A DNA stretch of 7,321 nt from Actinomycetota bacterium (GCA_009699665.1 WLNS01000067.1:1-7321), one strand, 5' to 3'. Numbered from the stretch's first letter, positions 1 through 6,178 are shown. Notes: a model not told the origin generated them from the letters alone. Made by a program: numbers and translations.

Positions 1-191
1 AACTCGACAACCTGACGACTGACGGCGGGAAGGGACACGTCGACGACAACGTCGGCCACCAACATGTCGGACAGTTCGCTGCGCGAATTCAGGGCGGCAG
101 CCAGAGTGAAGTCCTCAGAGTCCTCAACCAACTGGCAAACCAGGGCGCCCAGTTTTCCCGAGGCGCCGACGACGGCGACGGACGTAGTCAT
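1..191 (-). CDS. dapB: 4-hydroxy-tetrahydrodipicolinate reductase, N-terminal part (cut by window edge)
   Basis: Only the first 63 codons lie inside the window; the C-terminus runs off the left edge. The family reduces 4-hydroxy-tetrahydrodipicolinate with NAD(P)H in the cytoplasmic diaminopimelate/lysine pathway. The visible part is the start of the Rossmann nucleotide-binding domain: a beta strand (SVAVVGASG) leading into the glycine-rich loop GASGKLG at residues 9-15, then the beta strand ADVVVDVSLPAVS at about 46-58, which matches the DapB 'VVIDFT.P' region in its short actinobacterial form. The substrate-binding domain cannot be checked. The start is the ATG at 189-191, 21 bases after the histidine phosphatase stop. 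Shine-Dalgarno support is weak (AGG within GATAGGCT), but a TAGGCT hexamer sits 6 bases upstream of the ATG, so the gene could also be read from its own leaderless transcript. A dapB close downstream of pnp and an M16 protease is familiar in actinobacteria, which supports the assignment. Another NAD(P)-binding protein remains a small possibility. Confidence 0.86.
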   Translation of the reverse strand, partial: MTTSVAVVGASGKLGALVCQLVEDSEDFTLAAALNSRSELSDMLVADVVVDVSLPAVSRQVVE

Positions 192-197
192 AGTTCT

Positions 198-203
198 AGC
201 CTA
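198..203 (-). promoter_or_regulatory. Possible dapB -10 element (TAGGCT), leaderless configuration
   Basis: Read on the minus strand, TAGGCT is followed by AGAACT and then the dapB ATG. The hexamer fits the actinobacterial TANNNT -10 pattern. Transcription starting about 7 bases downstream would begin at or next to the A of the start codon, giving a leaderless mRNA, a class common in actinobacteria. No good -35 hexamer lies at 16-19 bases. The hexamer also overlaps the only Shine-Dalgarno-like AGG, so it could instead be chance. Confidence 0.35.
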
Positions 204-212
204 TCGACCTCA

Positions 213-815
213 CTAAACCGAATAGAGCTCGGTCAATCCCGTTCGCAGTTCGGGAGGCAGGTGTCCCACGTCATTGTGACTGGTGAGCACCCAGGGCCGA
301 CCGGTGCGTTGGTGCAGAACCGTAATTCCGCAGTGTGCCTGGGAAAGGGTGAGCCACTTCCAGGTCGGCGCGTCAAGAACCTCGCGCACGAACCACGCGA
401 TGACCGAATTATGGGTGATCAAAAGATCCGTCTGCCCCTTGATGCCAGGGCCGAGATATTCGGCCACAGCGTCTGCCATCTGAGCCGCGCCCGCTTCAAT
501 TTGTGCCTCACTGACGGGCGTGAAATAAGACTTGTAGGCCGCCGGCACGTCGGGCGTGGGTCCGGACGGCACACAGTCCATCAAGAGGGCCGAGGGCTGC
601 GGATTAATTTTTGGCAACGACTCTTTGATCACGCGCGCGGTATCGGCGGAACGGTCAAAAGGTGAGTGCCACACGTTTGAAAAGGTCACACTCGACAGCC
701 GCTCGGCCAGCAGTCGCGACTGAGCAACGCCCCTCTCGGAAAGTTCGCCATCATCGACGCCGTGTTCTGCGTCGCGCTGCTCGCCGTGTCGGACGAGAAC
801 GAGTGTGTGCCCCAT
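213..815 (-). CDS. Histidine phosphatase family protein (phosphoglycerate mutase-like)
   Basis: A 200-residue single-domain protein of the histidine phosphatase superfamily, whose members transfer phosphate through a phosphohistidine. The signature RHGE is at residues 9-12, with R9 and H10 as phosphate-pocket and nucleophile residues. HSPFDRSADTA at 50-60 matches the second conserved block and supplies R55. The second pocket histidine is H135 in LLITHNSVI. The asparagine after that histidine, in place of the usual glycine, occurs in some family members and does not disrupt the core. There is no signal peptide or membrane segment, so the protein is probably cytoplasmic. The substrate cannot be read from the sequence: small phosphorylated metabolites or phosphoproteins are both possible. 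The ATG start lies 2 bases after the M16 protease stop, preceded by the purine-rich GGGGAAAGG inside the end of that gene, so translation is probably coupled. dapB follows 21 bases after the stop. Confidence 0.9.
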   Translation of the reverse strand: MGHTLVLVRHGEQRDAEHGVDDGELSERGVAQSRLLAERLSSVTFSNVWHSPFDRSADTARVIKESLPKINPQPSALLMDCVPSGPTPDVPAAYKSYFTPVSEAQIEAGAAQMADAVAEYLGPGIKGQTDLLITHNSVIAWFVREVLDAPTWKWLTLSQAHCGITVLHQRTGRPWVLTSHNDVGHLPPELRTGLTELYSV

Positions 816-817
816 GC

Positions 818-2191
818 CTAGCCTTTCCCCAGTGCTTTCTTCATGACGCTTTCTTTAGCCCTACCCACGACCACCAGAGACGGCTGCTGCGTGGCGATGT
901 GCGCGGCCAAAGCCTGGATGCCCTCGGCCGTCACGGCGTCGAGCATGGTCATGCTGGCCTCGTAGTCAAAGAACTCGCCCGATCCGATCTCGGCGCGACC
1001 CAGTCGAGACATGCGCGTGTCGGTGTCTTCCAGCGCCAGTGCGGCCGAACCCGCCAGCTGGCCCTTCGCACGGCGCAGTTCATCGGCGGTAATGCCGTCA
1101 CTGGCGAGCCGGTGGAATTCAGCCAGCAGCAGGGTCGTCACCTCGGCGGCATTTCGGGGACTACAGCCGGCGTAAAGTCCGAACACACCGGTATCCGAAT
1201 AGCCAGACGAGAACGAATATACGGAATACGCCAGACCGCGCTTCTCGCGAATCTCTTGAAACAGCCGCGAAGACATGCCGCCGCCCAAAATCGCGTTGAG
1301 TCCCGACATGGCCACGCGTCGTTCATCCGTGCCCGTGATTCCCGGCCAGCCCAGCATGATGTTGGCCTGCTCAATCGGGCGCTCGACCACGACCAATTCG
1401 GCACCCCGAGTAATGACTGACGCGTTCGAATCCCGGCGGGCGACGGGCATCGCCGCGTCGTCAAGGTTCCACCCGGCGGCGACCAGATGACGCTCCAGCC
1501 ACGAAACAAGAAGGTCGTGATCAATGTTTCCGGCCGCCGTCACGACCAGGTCGTTGGGGCGATAGTTTGCTCGATAGTGCTGCCACACGGCGTCGCGGGT
1601 GGCAGCCCGAATCGTGTCGGCATTTCCACCAATGGGTCGCCCGAGCGGGTGTTCGCCCAGAACTGCTTCGAACAAGCGCTCTTGGGCAACGTCGGTGGGA
1701 TCGTCTTCGGCCATGGCCAACTCTTCAAGAATCACACCGCGTTCGGTCTCGAATTCGGTGGGATCGAGTGTGCTCGAGGTGAGCATGTCGGTCATCACCT
1801 CAACGGCCATCTCAACGTCGGCGTCTCGCACCTTGGCGTAGTAGCACGTGTACTCCTTGCCCGTGACGGCGTTCTGTTCACCGCCCACAGCGTCGAAGCT
1901 TGTCGCGATATCAAACGCCGAACGCGTGGCGGTTCCCTTGAAGAGCAGGTGTTCAAGAAAGTGCGTTGACCCCAGACTGGCGGGATGCGCCGCTATGCCG
2001 GCCTCGGCCGGGACTTCGTCGCGTGAACCGACGGCCACCCACAATCCCAGGGTGACACTCCGGGATCCGGGAACGCGCTCGGTAACAACACGGACACCAC
2101 TCGGCAAGACGGTTCGCCGGACAAGCGCGTGACCGGTCGCTTCGAACGAGAGGTCACCCACGTTCAGCGGAAAAAGCACGGGAGTTGTCAT
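818..2191 (-). CDS. M16 family zinc metalloprotease (processing-peptidase-like)
   Basis: A 457-residue member of the M16/insulinase family with the two-half fold of mitochondrial processing peptidase beta and mycobacterial PepR. The inverted zinc motif HFLEH lies at residues 77-81 (H77 and H81 ligands, E80 catalytic). The distal glutamate ligand is most likely E157 in RGVILEEL. The C-terminal half holds the conserved block GGGMSSRLFQEIREKRGLAY, which contains the substrate-binding R/Y region, so the enzyme looks complete and active. No signal peptide is seen. The stretch between SRDE and HFLEH is 17 residues instead of the roughly 8 I recall from relatives. The start is the ATG at 2189-2191, 13 bases after the aldo/keto reductase stop; the Shine-Dalgarno sequence is unclear. 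An in-frame TTG at 2248 would add 19 residues that overlap the upstream gene and do not resemble the family, so I rejected it. A position after pnp and before dapB matches pepR-type genes. The natural substrate is unknown. Confidence 0.93.
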   Translation of the reverse strand: MTTPVLFPLNVGDLSFEATGHALVRRTVLPSGVRVVTERVPGSRSVTLGLWVAVGSRDEVPAEAGIAAHPASLGSTHFLEHLLFKGTATRSAFDIATSFDAVGGEQNAVTGKEYTCYYAKVRDADVEMAVEVMTDMLTSSTLDPTEFETERGVILEELAMAEDDPTDVAQERLFEAVLGEHPLGRPIGGNADTIRAATRDAVWQHYRANYRPNDLVVTAAGNIDHDLLVSWLERHLVAAGWNLDDAAMPVARRDSNASVITRGAELVVVERPIEQANIMLGWPGITGTDERRVAMSGLNAILGGGMSSRLFQEIREKRGLAYSVYSFSSGYSDTGVFGLYAGCSPRNAAEVTTLLLAEFHRLASDGITADELRRAKGQLAGSAALALEDTDTRMSRLGRAEIGSGEFFDYEASMTMLDAVTAEGIQALAAHIATQQPSLVVVGRAKESVMKKALGKG

Positions 2192-2204
2192 ACGGCGTTT
2201 CAGT

Positions 2205-3131
2205 TTAGCCGTCTGGGAGCACTCCCATCTGAATGCGGCTGAGAGCAATCTGCGGTGCGGTCATGAGGTCATCAAGTTCGGCGGGCGAATCGACGCCGAC
2301 GGCCGCAGCAGCTACCCCCTCATGCTGAAGCACCCACGCCAAGCTGACGGCCGAGATACTCGCTCCAAAATCTGCCGCGACCTCCTCAATCTGATGGAGC
2401 ACGTGAACACCGTGGCGAGTGGCGCGCTTGAGGGCACGACCCAGTCGCACCTCCCCGGAGTCGGAGGCCTTGAGGCCGCGATGTTTGCCCAAAAAACCAT
2501 GGGCAAGAACAAAGTAGGGCATCAGCGAGATGTTTTGCGCCTCGCGCACGACACGCTGTTCGAGCTCGGCTTCGTGCTCGAGCAGAGAGAATTCAATGGC
2601 CGAGGCCTCGATCCGCGGCAGTCCACCGGCCGCCGCCACGCGCGCCTCTAACAGCAGCTGCGGCGAAAAGTTAGACGCCCCGAGGGCCCGCACTTTGCCC
2701 GCCGCAACAAGGTCTTCGACCGCCGAGAGGCTCTCAAAGAGCGGGACGTCGGCATCGGGTCCGTGAAAATACAGAAGGTCAATGACGTCCGTTTGCAGCC
2801 GCTGAAGAGAAGCATCGACGGCAGCGTGAATATTTGGTGACGACAGGCCGGGCAGCTCGGACGCATACCCCACCTTCGTGGCCACGACCACCTCGGCGCG
2901 ATTCTTGCGCTGGCGCATCCACGAGCCAATGATTTGCTCGCTCACACCCGACGCGTAGGAATCGGCCGTGTCGATGAGATTGCCACCGTGGGCCACAAAC
3001 CTGTCGAGGATGTCGGTCGATTCGCCAGCGCTCAGCGTCCACCCGAACGTGGCCGCGCCCAGTGCGAGGGGATGCACATAGAGATCCGAGCTGCCGATTC
3101 TGCGTCGCGGCACTGGCCGTGTCTCGTTCAT
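2205..3131 (-). CDS. Aldo/keto reductase family oxidoreductase
   Basis: An NADPH-dependent aldo/keto reductase with a TIM-barrel fold, 308 residues from the chosen start. Counted on the longer 314-residue form, the catalytic tetrad is complete: D60 and Y65 in NLIDTADSYASG, K92 in VVVATKVG, and H129 in LLYFHGPD. The strand GAATFGW near the N-terminus and the later GKVRALGASNFS and SLAWVLQHEGVAAAAVG blocks are typical. This is the voltage-channel-beta/YajO-like branch of soluble cytoplasmic enzymes; the substrate is not predictable. Three in-frame ATGs compete, at 3149, 3143 and 3131. I chose 3131 because GGTGG sits 5 bases upstream and because RRRIGSSDLYVHP then begins close to the N-terminus, as in relatives; 3149 cannot be excluded. 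The gene follows the pnp terminator and begins the unit continuing into the M16 protease, with its own possible promoter at 3165-3191. Confidence 0.9.
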   Translation of the reverse strand: MNETRPVPRRRIGSSDLYVHPLALGAATFGWTLSAGESTDILDRFVAHGGNLIDTADSYASGVSEQIIGSWMRQRKNRAEVVVATKVGYASELPGLSSPNIHAAVDASLQRLQTDVIDLLYFHGPDADVPLFESLSAVEDLVAAGKVRALGASNFSPQLLLEARVAAAGGLPRIEASAIEFSLLEHEAELEQRVVREAQNISLMPYFVLAHGFLGKHRGLKASDSGEVRLGRALKRATRHGVHVLHQIEEVAADFGASISAVSLAWVLQHEGVAAAAVGVDSPAELDDLMTAPQIALSRIQMGVLPDG

Positions 3132-3164
3132 CGGGACCACCATCCCCATACGTCGTCACTCTCG

Positions 3165-3191
3165 ACGTTACCGTCTTTCGGTGGACGGCAA
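3165..3191 (-). promoter_or_regulatory. Possible promoter of the aldo/keto reductase - dapB unit
   Basis: In the gap after the pnp terminator, the minus strand has TTGCCG (3186-3191) and TAACGT (3165-3170). TAACGT fits TANNNT and TTGCCG keeps the TTG of a -35 element. The 15-base spacer is shorter than ideal. A start about 7 bases past the -10 would leave room for the GGTGG ribosome-binding sequence of the ATG at 3131 but hardly any leader for the ATG at 3149. The position, right behind a strong terminator, makes a promoter here likely even if these hexamers are not the exact ones. Confidence 0.35.
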
Positions 3192-3222
3192 CATGGTTGA
3201 TGCACGACTTAGGTGGGCAGTT

Positions 3223-3262
3223 AACGACCGATGCCCACCGTCTCGGGTGGGCATCGGTCGTT
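3223..3262 (-). terminator. pnp transcription terminator hairpin
   Basis: A perfect 17-bp inverted repeat: 3223-3239 pairs with 3246-3262 around a 6-base loop (3240-3245). It starts 18 bases beyond the pnp stop codon. The stem is GC-rich at its loop end (CCCACC/GGTGGG). On the minus strand the stem ends GTCGTT followed by AACTG, so the U-tract is very short, as is common for actinobacterial terminators. It should end the pnp mRNA and protect its 3' end. A third copy of the 8-base arm segment lies at 3212-3219. Confidence 0.85.
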
Positions 3263-3280
3263 CAGATTAGCGAGAGCTGA

Positions 3281-5518
3281 TTACTCTGCGTCACCTTCGG
3301 GCTCTGCGGCTGATGCGTCGCCGCCCTCAAGAACCGGAGCGAGCGACAGCTTGCCGCGATCGTCAATCTTGGTGATTTCGACAAGCACCTTCTGGCCGAC
3401 CGAGAGCACGTCTTCAACGTTCTCGACGCGCTTGCCGCCGGCAAGCTTGCGGACCTCAGAGATGTGCAGCAGGCCGTCTTTACCGGGCAGCAGAGAAACG
3501 AACGCACCGAACGTGGCGATCTTAACGACGGTTCCGAGGAACTGCTCGCCAATCTCGGGGTTGGTGGGGTTCGCGATCGCGTTCACCTGAGCGCGCGCCG
3601 CCTCGGCCGAGGGACCGTCGACCGCACCGATGTAAACGGTGCCGTCTTCCTCGATCGAGATGTCGGCTCCGGTCTCATCCTGAATGGCGTTGATCGTCTT
3701 GCCCTTAGGCCCGATAAGCTCACCAATCTTGTCGACCGGAATCTGCACGCTGATCACGCGAGGTGCCGTGGGGGCCATCTCGTCGGGGCCGTCGATGGCC
3801 TGGTTGATCACCGCAAGGATGGCCGTGCGGGCCTCCTTGGCCTGACCCAGGGCCTGCTTCAAGACCGAGGCAGGAATGCCGTCGAGCTTGGTGTCAAGCT
3901 GAATGGCTGTGATGAACTCGCTCGTGCCGGCAACCTTGAAGTCCATGTCGCCCAGCGCGTCCTCGGCACCGAGAATGTCGGTGAGAGCGGCGTACTTGGT
4001 TTCACCGTTCACGGTGTCGGAGACGAGACCCATGGCGATGCCCGCAACCGCTGCACGCAGCGGCACACCGGCGTTCAGCAGCGACAGGGTTGACGCACAG
4101 ACAGAACCCATCGACGTCGAACCGTTGGAGCCGAGAGCCTCGGATACCTGGCGGATGGCGTAGGGGAATTCGTCACGCGCCGGAAGCACGGGCACGAGAG
4201 CGCGCTCGGCCAGGAAGCCGTGCCCGATCTCGCGACGCTTCGGGCTGCCAACGCGGCCGGTCTCACCGGTCGAGTAGGGCGGGAAGTTGTAGTGGTGCAT
4301 GTAGCGCTTGCTCTTGGTGGGGCTCAGCGCATCAATCTGCTGTTCCATCTTGAGCATGTTCAGCGTGGTCACACCCAGAATCTGGGTCTCACCGCGCTGG
4401 AAGATGGCCGAACCGTGCACGCGCGGAATAACCTGAACCTCCGCGTCGAGCGGACGGATGTCTGCCAGACCACGGCCGTCGATGCGCACACCCTCGGTGA
4501 GAATGCGGCCGCGAACGACCTTCTTGGTGGACGACTTGTAGGCACCGCTCACCTGGCCGTTGGCCTCGGCCGGCAGTTCGCCCGCCTCCACCTTGGCTGC
4601 GATGGCTGCCTTGACGCTGTCCTTCAGCACGTCGTCGGCGTTCTGGCGCTCGACCTTGTCTGCGATCTGGTAGATGCGCGTGAGCTCGTCGTGAGCCAGC
4701 GCGTCAACCGCAGCGAACACCTCGTCGGTGTATGGCAGGAAGATCGGGTAGTTCCCCGTCGGCTTGGCGGCCTGGTCGGCCAGCTTCTGCTGAGCTTCCA
4801 CAAGCTGCCGAATGAACGGCTTGGATGCCTCGAGACCTTCGGCGACAACGGCCTCGTCGGGCTTGATGGCACCGTTCTGGATGAGCTCCCAGCTACCTTC
4901 GGTCGCTTCAGCCTCAACCATCATGATGGCGACGTCGTCACCGGCAACACGGCCGGCCACAATGAGGTCGAACACCGCGCTCTTGAGCTGCTCGGCGTTG
5001 GGGAATGCTACCCACTGACCGTCGATCAGACCGAGGCGAACACCTGCGACGGGACCCGAGAACGGGAGGCCCGAGAGCTGGGTGGATGCCGAAGCGGCGT
5101 TGATGGCCAGCGCGTCGTAGAACTCGCCGGGCGCGATGGACAGAACGGTGATGACGACCTGCACCTCGTTGCGGATTCCGTCGGCGAACGACGGACGCAG
5201 CGGGCGGTCAATCAGTCGACAGACCAGGATGGCCTCGGTCGAGGGGCGACCCTCGCGGCGGAAAAACGATCCGGGGATCTTGCCGGCTGCGTAGCTGCGC
5301 TCTTCAACGTCAACCGTCAGCGGAAAAAAGTCGAACTGCTCTTTGGGCTGCTTGCTCACCGAGGTGGCTGAGAGCAACATGGTTTCCTCATCGAGGTATG
5401 CGGCAACGGCTCCCTGAGCCTGCTGCGCGAGGCGTCCTGCCTCGAAGCGCACGGTGCGCTTGCCGAACTTGCCGTTATCGAGCACGGCCTCGGCGAATTT
5501 GATTTCTGGACCTTCCAC
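3281..5518 (-). CDS. pnp: Polyribonucleotide nucleotidyltransferase (PNPase)
   Basis: Phosphorolytic 3'-5' exoribonuclease that degrades RNA to nucleoside diphosphates and can also add tails; it acts as a cytoplasmic trimer. The 745 residues give the full domain set: first RNase PH domain (about 5-140, with FFRREGRPST at 85-94), helical linker (about 150-300), second RNase PH domain (about 335-560), KH domain (about 585-645, GPKG loop at 603-606) and S1 domain (about 656-727), then a short acidic tail. In the second RNase PH domain the phosphate-binding loop reads GSTSMG (466-471), and D520 and D526 in EDALGDMDF match the metal-binding aspartates D486 and D492 of E. coli PNPase. The start is GTG at 5516-5518, with AAGGAG 7 bases upstream and VEGPEIKFAEAV as the proper N-terminus. 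An in-frame ATG at 5632 would add 38 non-homologous residues and run through the leader, so it was rejected. In mycobacteria and Streptomyces the gene is often called gpsI. Expression is probably controlled through the structured leader upstream. Confidence 0.98.
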   Translation of the reverse strand: MEGPEIKFAEAVLDNGKFGKRTVRFEAGRLAQQAQGAVAAYLDEETMLLSATSVSKQPKEQFDFFPLTVDVEERSYAAGKIPGSFFRREGRPSTEAILVCRLIDRPLRPSFADGIRNEVQVVITVLSIAPGEFYDALAINAASASTQLSGLPFSGPVAGVRLGLIDGQWVAFPNAEQLKSAVFDLIVAGRVAGDDVAIMMVEAEATEGSWELIQNGAIKPDEAVVAEGLEASKPFIRQLVEAQQKLADQAAKPTGNYPIFLPYTDEVFAAVDALAHDELTRIYQIADKVERQNADDVLKDSVKAAIAAKVEAGELPAEANGQVSGAYKSSTKKVVRGRILTEGVRIDGRGLADIRPLDAEVQVIPRVHGSAIFQRGETQILGVTTLNMLKMEQQIDALSPTKSKRYMHHYNFPPYSTGETGRVGSPKRREIGHGFLAERALVPVLPARDEFPYAIRQVSEALGSNGSTSMGSVCASTLSLLNAGVPLRAAVAGIAMGLVSDTVNGETKYAALTDILGAEDALGDMDFKVAGTSEFITAIQLDTKLDGIPASVLKQALGQAKEARTAILAVINQAIDGPDEMAPTAPRVISVQIPVDKIGELIGPKGKTINAIQDETGADISIEEDGTVYIGAVDGPSAEAARAQVNAIANPTNPEIGEQFLGTVVKIATFGAFVSLLPGKDGLLHISEVRKLAGGKRVENVEDVLSVGQKVLVEITKIDDRGKLSLAPVLEGGDASAAEPEGDAE

Positions 5519-5525
5519 AGGTCTT

Positions 5526-5531
5526 CTCCTT
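5526..5531 (-). promoter_or_regulatory. pnp ribosome binding site (AAGGAG), decides the GTG start
   Basis: On the minus strand AAGGAG lies exactly 7 bases before the GTG at 5516-5518. This is the strongest Shine-Dalgarno match in the window. It settles the pnp start on GTG rather than on the in-frame ATG 114 bases further upstream, which is preceded by CCAGCACGA with no match. Confidence 0.85.
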
Positions 5532-5636
5532 CTATGGTGCGGACATCCCGAGTGGATGCCGCGCATGCGGTGAGGGAGCACACAAAACGAAGGCGTGACA
5601 CACGCACGTATTTGTTGCACGAGATCAGACATTCGT

Positions 5637-5703
5637 GCTGGCCGTCAGTAGAAATCCACCGAATTTTCTTGAGCGATTCGGTAAACCACCACCGAGGACC
5701 AGC
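5637..5703 (-). ncRNA. Long leader hairpin upstream of pnp (candidate Actino-pnp RNA)
   Basis: Read as minus-strand RNA, bases 5703-5676 pair with 5664-5637 around an 11-base loop (5675-5665). Of 28 opposed positions, 19 are Watson-Crick pairs, 7 are G-U wobbles and 2 are mismatches (C-C and U-U), with no bulges. The seven wobbles would become A-C mismatches in plus-strand RNA, so the structure is specific to the pnp transcript. It ends about 118 bases before the GTG. Known biology: actinobacterial pnp genes carry a conserved leader element named Actino-pnp in Rfam, and E. coli pnp is autoregulated through RNase III cleavage of a leader stem followed by PNPase. I infer the same role here. I could not compare against the Rfam model, so the family name is tentative, but the hairpin itself is clear. 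Confidence 0.75.
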
Positions 5704-5718
5704 TAACTTTGCGTCCCT

Positions 5719-5734
5719 CTACCCTCAAGGGTAG
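5719..5734. repeat. Perfect 7-bp-arm palindrome in the pnp leader/promoter
   Basis: Minus strand CTACCCTTGAGGGTAG: 7-base arms (5728-5734 and 5719-5725) separated by two bases. In RNA it would fold as a 6-bp stem with a UUGA loop, which could be a first small leader hairpin. As DNA it overlaps the possible extended -10 at 5728-5736, so an operator role is the alternative. It lies 15 bases upstream of the long hairpin. Confidence 0.7.
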
Positions 5735-5736
5735 CA
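5728..5736 (-). promoter_or_regulatory. Possible pnp extended -10 (TGCTACCCT)
   Basis: TGC followed by TACCCT on the minus strand fits the TGnTANNNT extended -10 pattern. A start about 7 bases downstream, near 5721, would put the long hairpin some 18 bases from the 5' end, a typical leader layout. There is no clear -35 hexamer at 17 bases, though an extended -10 can work without one. pnp needs a promoter in this interval because rpsO is followed by its own terminator; this is the best candidate I can see. Confidence 0.35.
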
Positions 5737-5744
5737 GGAGACTT

Positions 5745-5766
5745 CACGAATGGGCGCCGATTCGTG
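5745..5766. repeat. 22-bp near-perfect palindrome upstream of the pnp promoter candidate
   Basis: The two halves, CACGAATCGGC and GCCCATTCGTG on the minus strand, match in 10 of 11 positions with no spacer at the centre (GGCGCC). A palindrome without a loop suits binding by a dimeric DNA-binding protein better than an RNA hairpin. It lies between the rpsO terminator and the possible pnp -10, at roughly -24 to -45 from the predicted start. The protein that might bind is unknown. Confidence 0.55.
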
Positions 5767-5785
5767 GTGCGCGAGCGATTAACGA

Positions 5786-5811
5786 CAACGGCCGCCCAGA
5801 GGCGGCCGTTG
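5786..5811 (-). terminator. rpsO transcription terminator hairpin
   Basis: A perfect 11-bp GC-rich stem: 5786-5796 pairs with 5801-5811, with a 4-base loop (UCUG in the minus-strand RNA). It begins 12 bases after the rpsO stop codon. The downstream sequence TCGTTAATC is only mildly T-rich, so termination may be partial and some readthrough into pnp is possible, as in the rpsO-pnp pair of E. coli. Confidence 0.82.
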
Positions 5812-5823
5812 AACACAACTGAA

Positions 5824-6093
5824 CTATCGGCGAAGACCGAGGCGCTCGATGAGCTTGCGGTAACGCTCGATGTCGACATCCGAGAGGTAGCCGAGCAGAC
5901 GACGGCGCTGACCGACGAGAAGCAACAGGCCCCGACGCGAGTGGTGGTCGTGCTTGTGCTCTTTCAGGTGCTCTGTCAAGTCTTTGATGCGGGTCGAAAG
6001 GAGGGCAATCTGCACCTCGGGGGAACCCGTATCGCCGGGGTGAGTGGCAAACTCGTCGATGATTGCTTTTTTAACGCTTGCTTCCAGGGCCAT
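5824..6093 (-). CDS. rpsO: 30S ribosomal protein S15
   Basis: An 89-residue protein, exactly the usual S15 length. S15 binds 16S rRNA early in assembly of the small-subunit platform and later contributes to a bridge with the 50S subunit. The sequence is conserved throughout: MALEASVKKAIIDEF at the N-terminus, GDTGSPEVQIALLSTRI, the rRNA-binding block HLKEHKHDHHSRRGLLLLV at about residues 42-60, RRRLLGYL, and the basic end LGLRR. The start is the ATG at 6091-6093, with AAAGGA 5 bases upstream. An in-frame upstream extension to 6216 adds 41 residues unlike any S15 and was rejected. The gene lies immediately upstream of pnp, as in most bacteria, and has its own terminator. In E. coli and some other phyla S15 represses its own mRNA through leader structures; whether that applies here is open. 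Confidence 0.98.
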   Translation of the reverse strand: MALEASVKKAIIDEFATHPGDTGSPEVQIALLSTRIKDLTEHLKEHKHDHHSRRGLLLLVGQRRRLLGYLSDVDIERYRKLIERLGLRR

Positions 6094-6178
6094 GTGGTTC
6101 CTTTTCTCTCGTTGCGCGGTGCCACAACCCTTATGGTGTAGCGCTCTCAATCCGCGGCCGTTGTACGGCAACCGGTCA

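Noticed and set aside
662..1420. Plus-strand open frame of 252 codons antisense to the M16 protease and phosphatase
   Set aside because: Arginine-, histidine- and glutamine-rich low-credibility translation opposite two well-conserved genes; a mirror frame.
2192..2248. TTG start adding 19 residues to the M16 protease
   Set aside because: It would overlap the aldo/keto reductase by 44 bases, and the added residues do not match family N-termini.
4220..5371. Long plus-strand open frame of 383 codons antisense to pnp
   Set aside because: It is a GC-rich shadow of the conserved pnp coding strand, with no recognisable domain and no ribosome-binding context.
5519..5632. In-frame 38-residue N-terminal extension of pnp from an ATG at 5632
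   Set aside because: It has no Shine-Dalgarno sequence, does not resemble PNPase N-termini and begins at the base of the leader hairpin; the GTG at 5518 has AAGGAG at 7 bases and the correct N-terminal sequence.
5593..5638. Small extra stems in the pnp leader (GCGTG/CACGC and GCACGA/TCGTGC)
   Set aside because: Stems of only 5-6 bp, one overlapping the end of the long hairpin; not strong enough to list as separate elements.
5737..5782. Plus-strand AGGAG followed by a 10-codon ORF (ATG at 5751 to TAA) in the rpsO-pnp interval
   Set aside because: It is very short, opposite to the transcription of both neighbours, and lies across the palindrome; probably chance.
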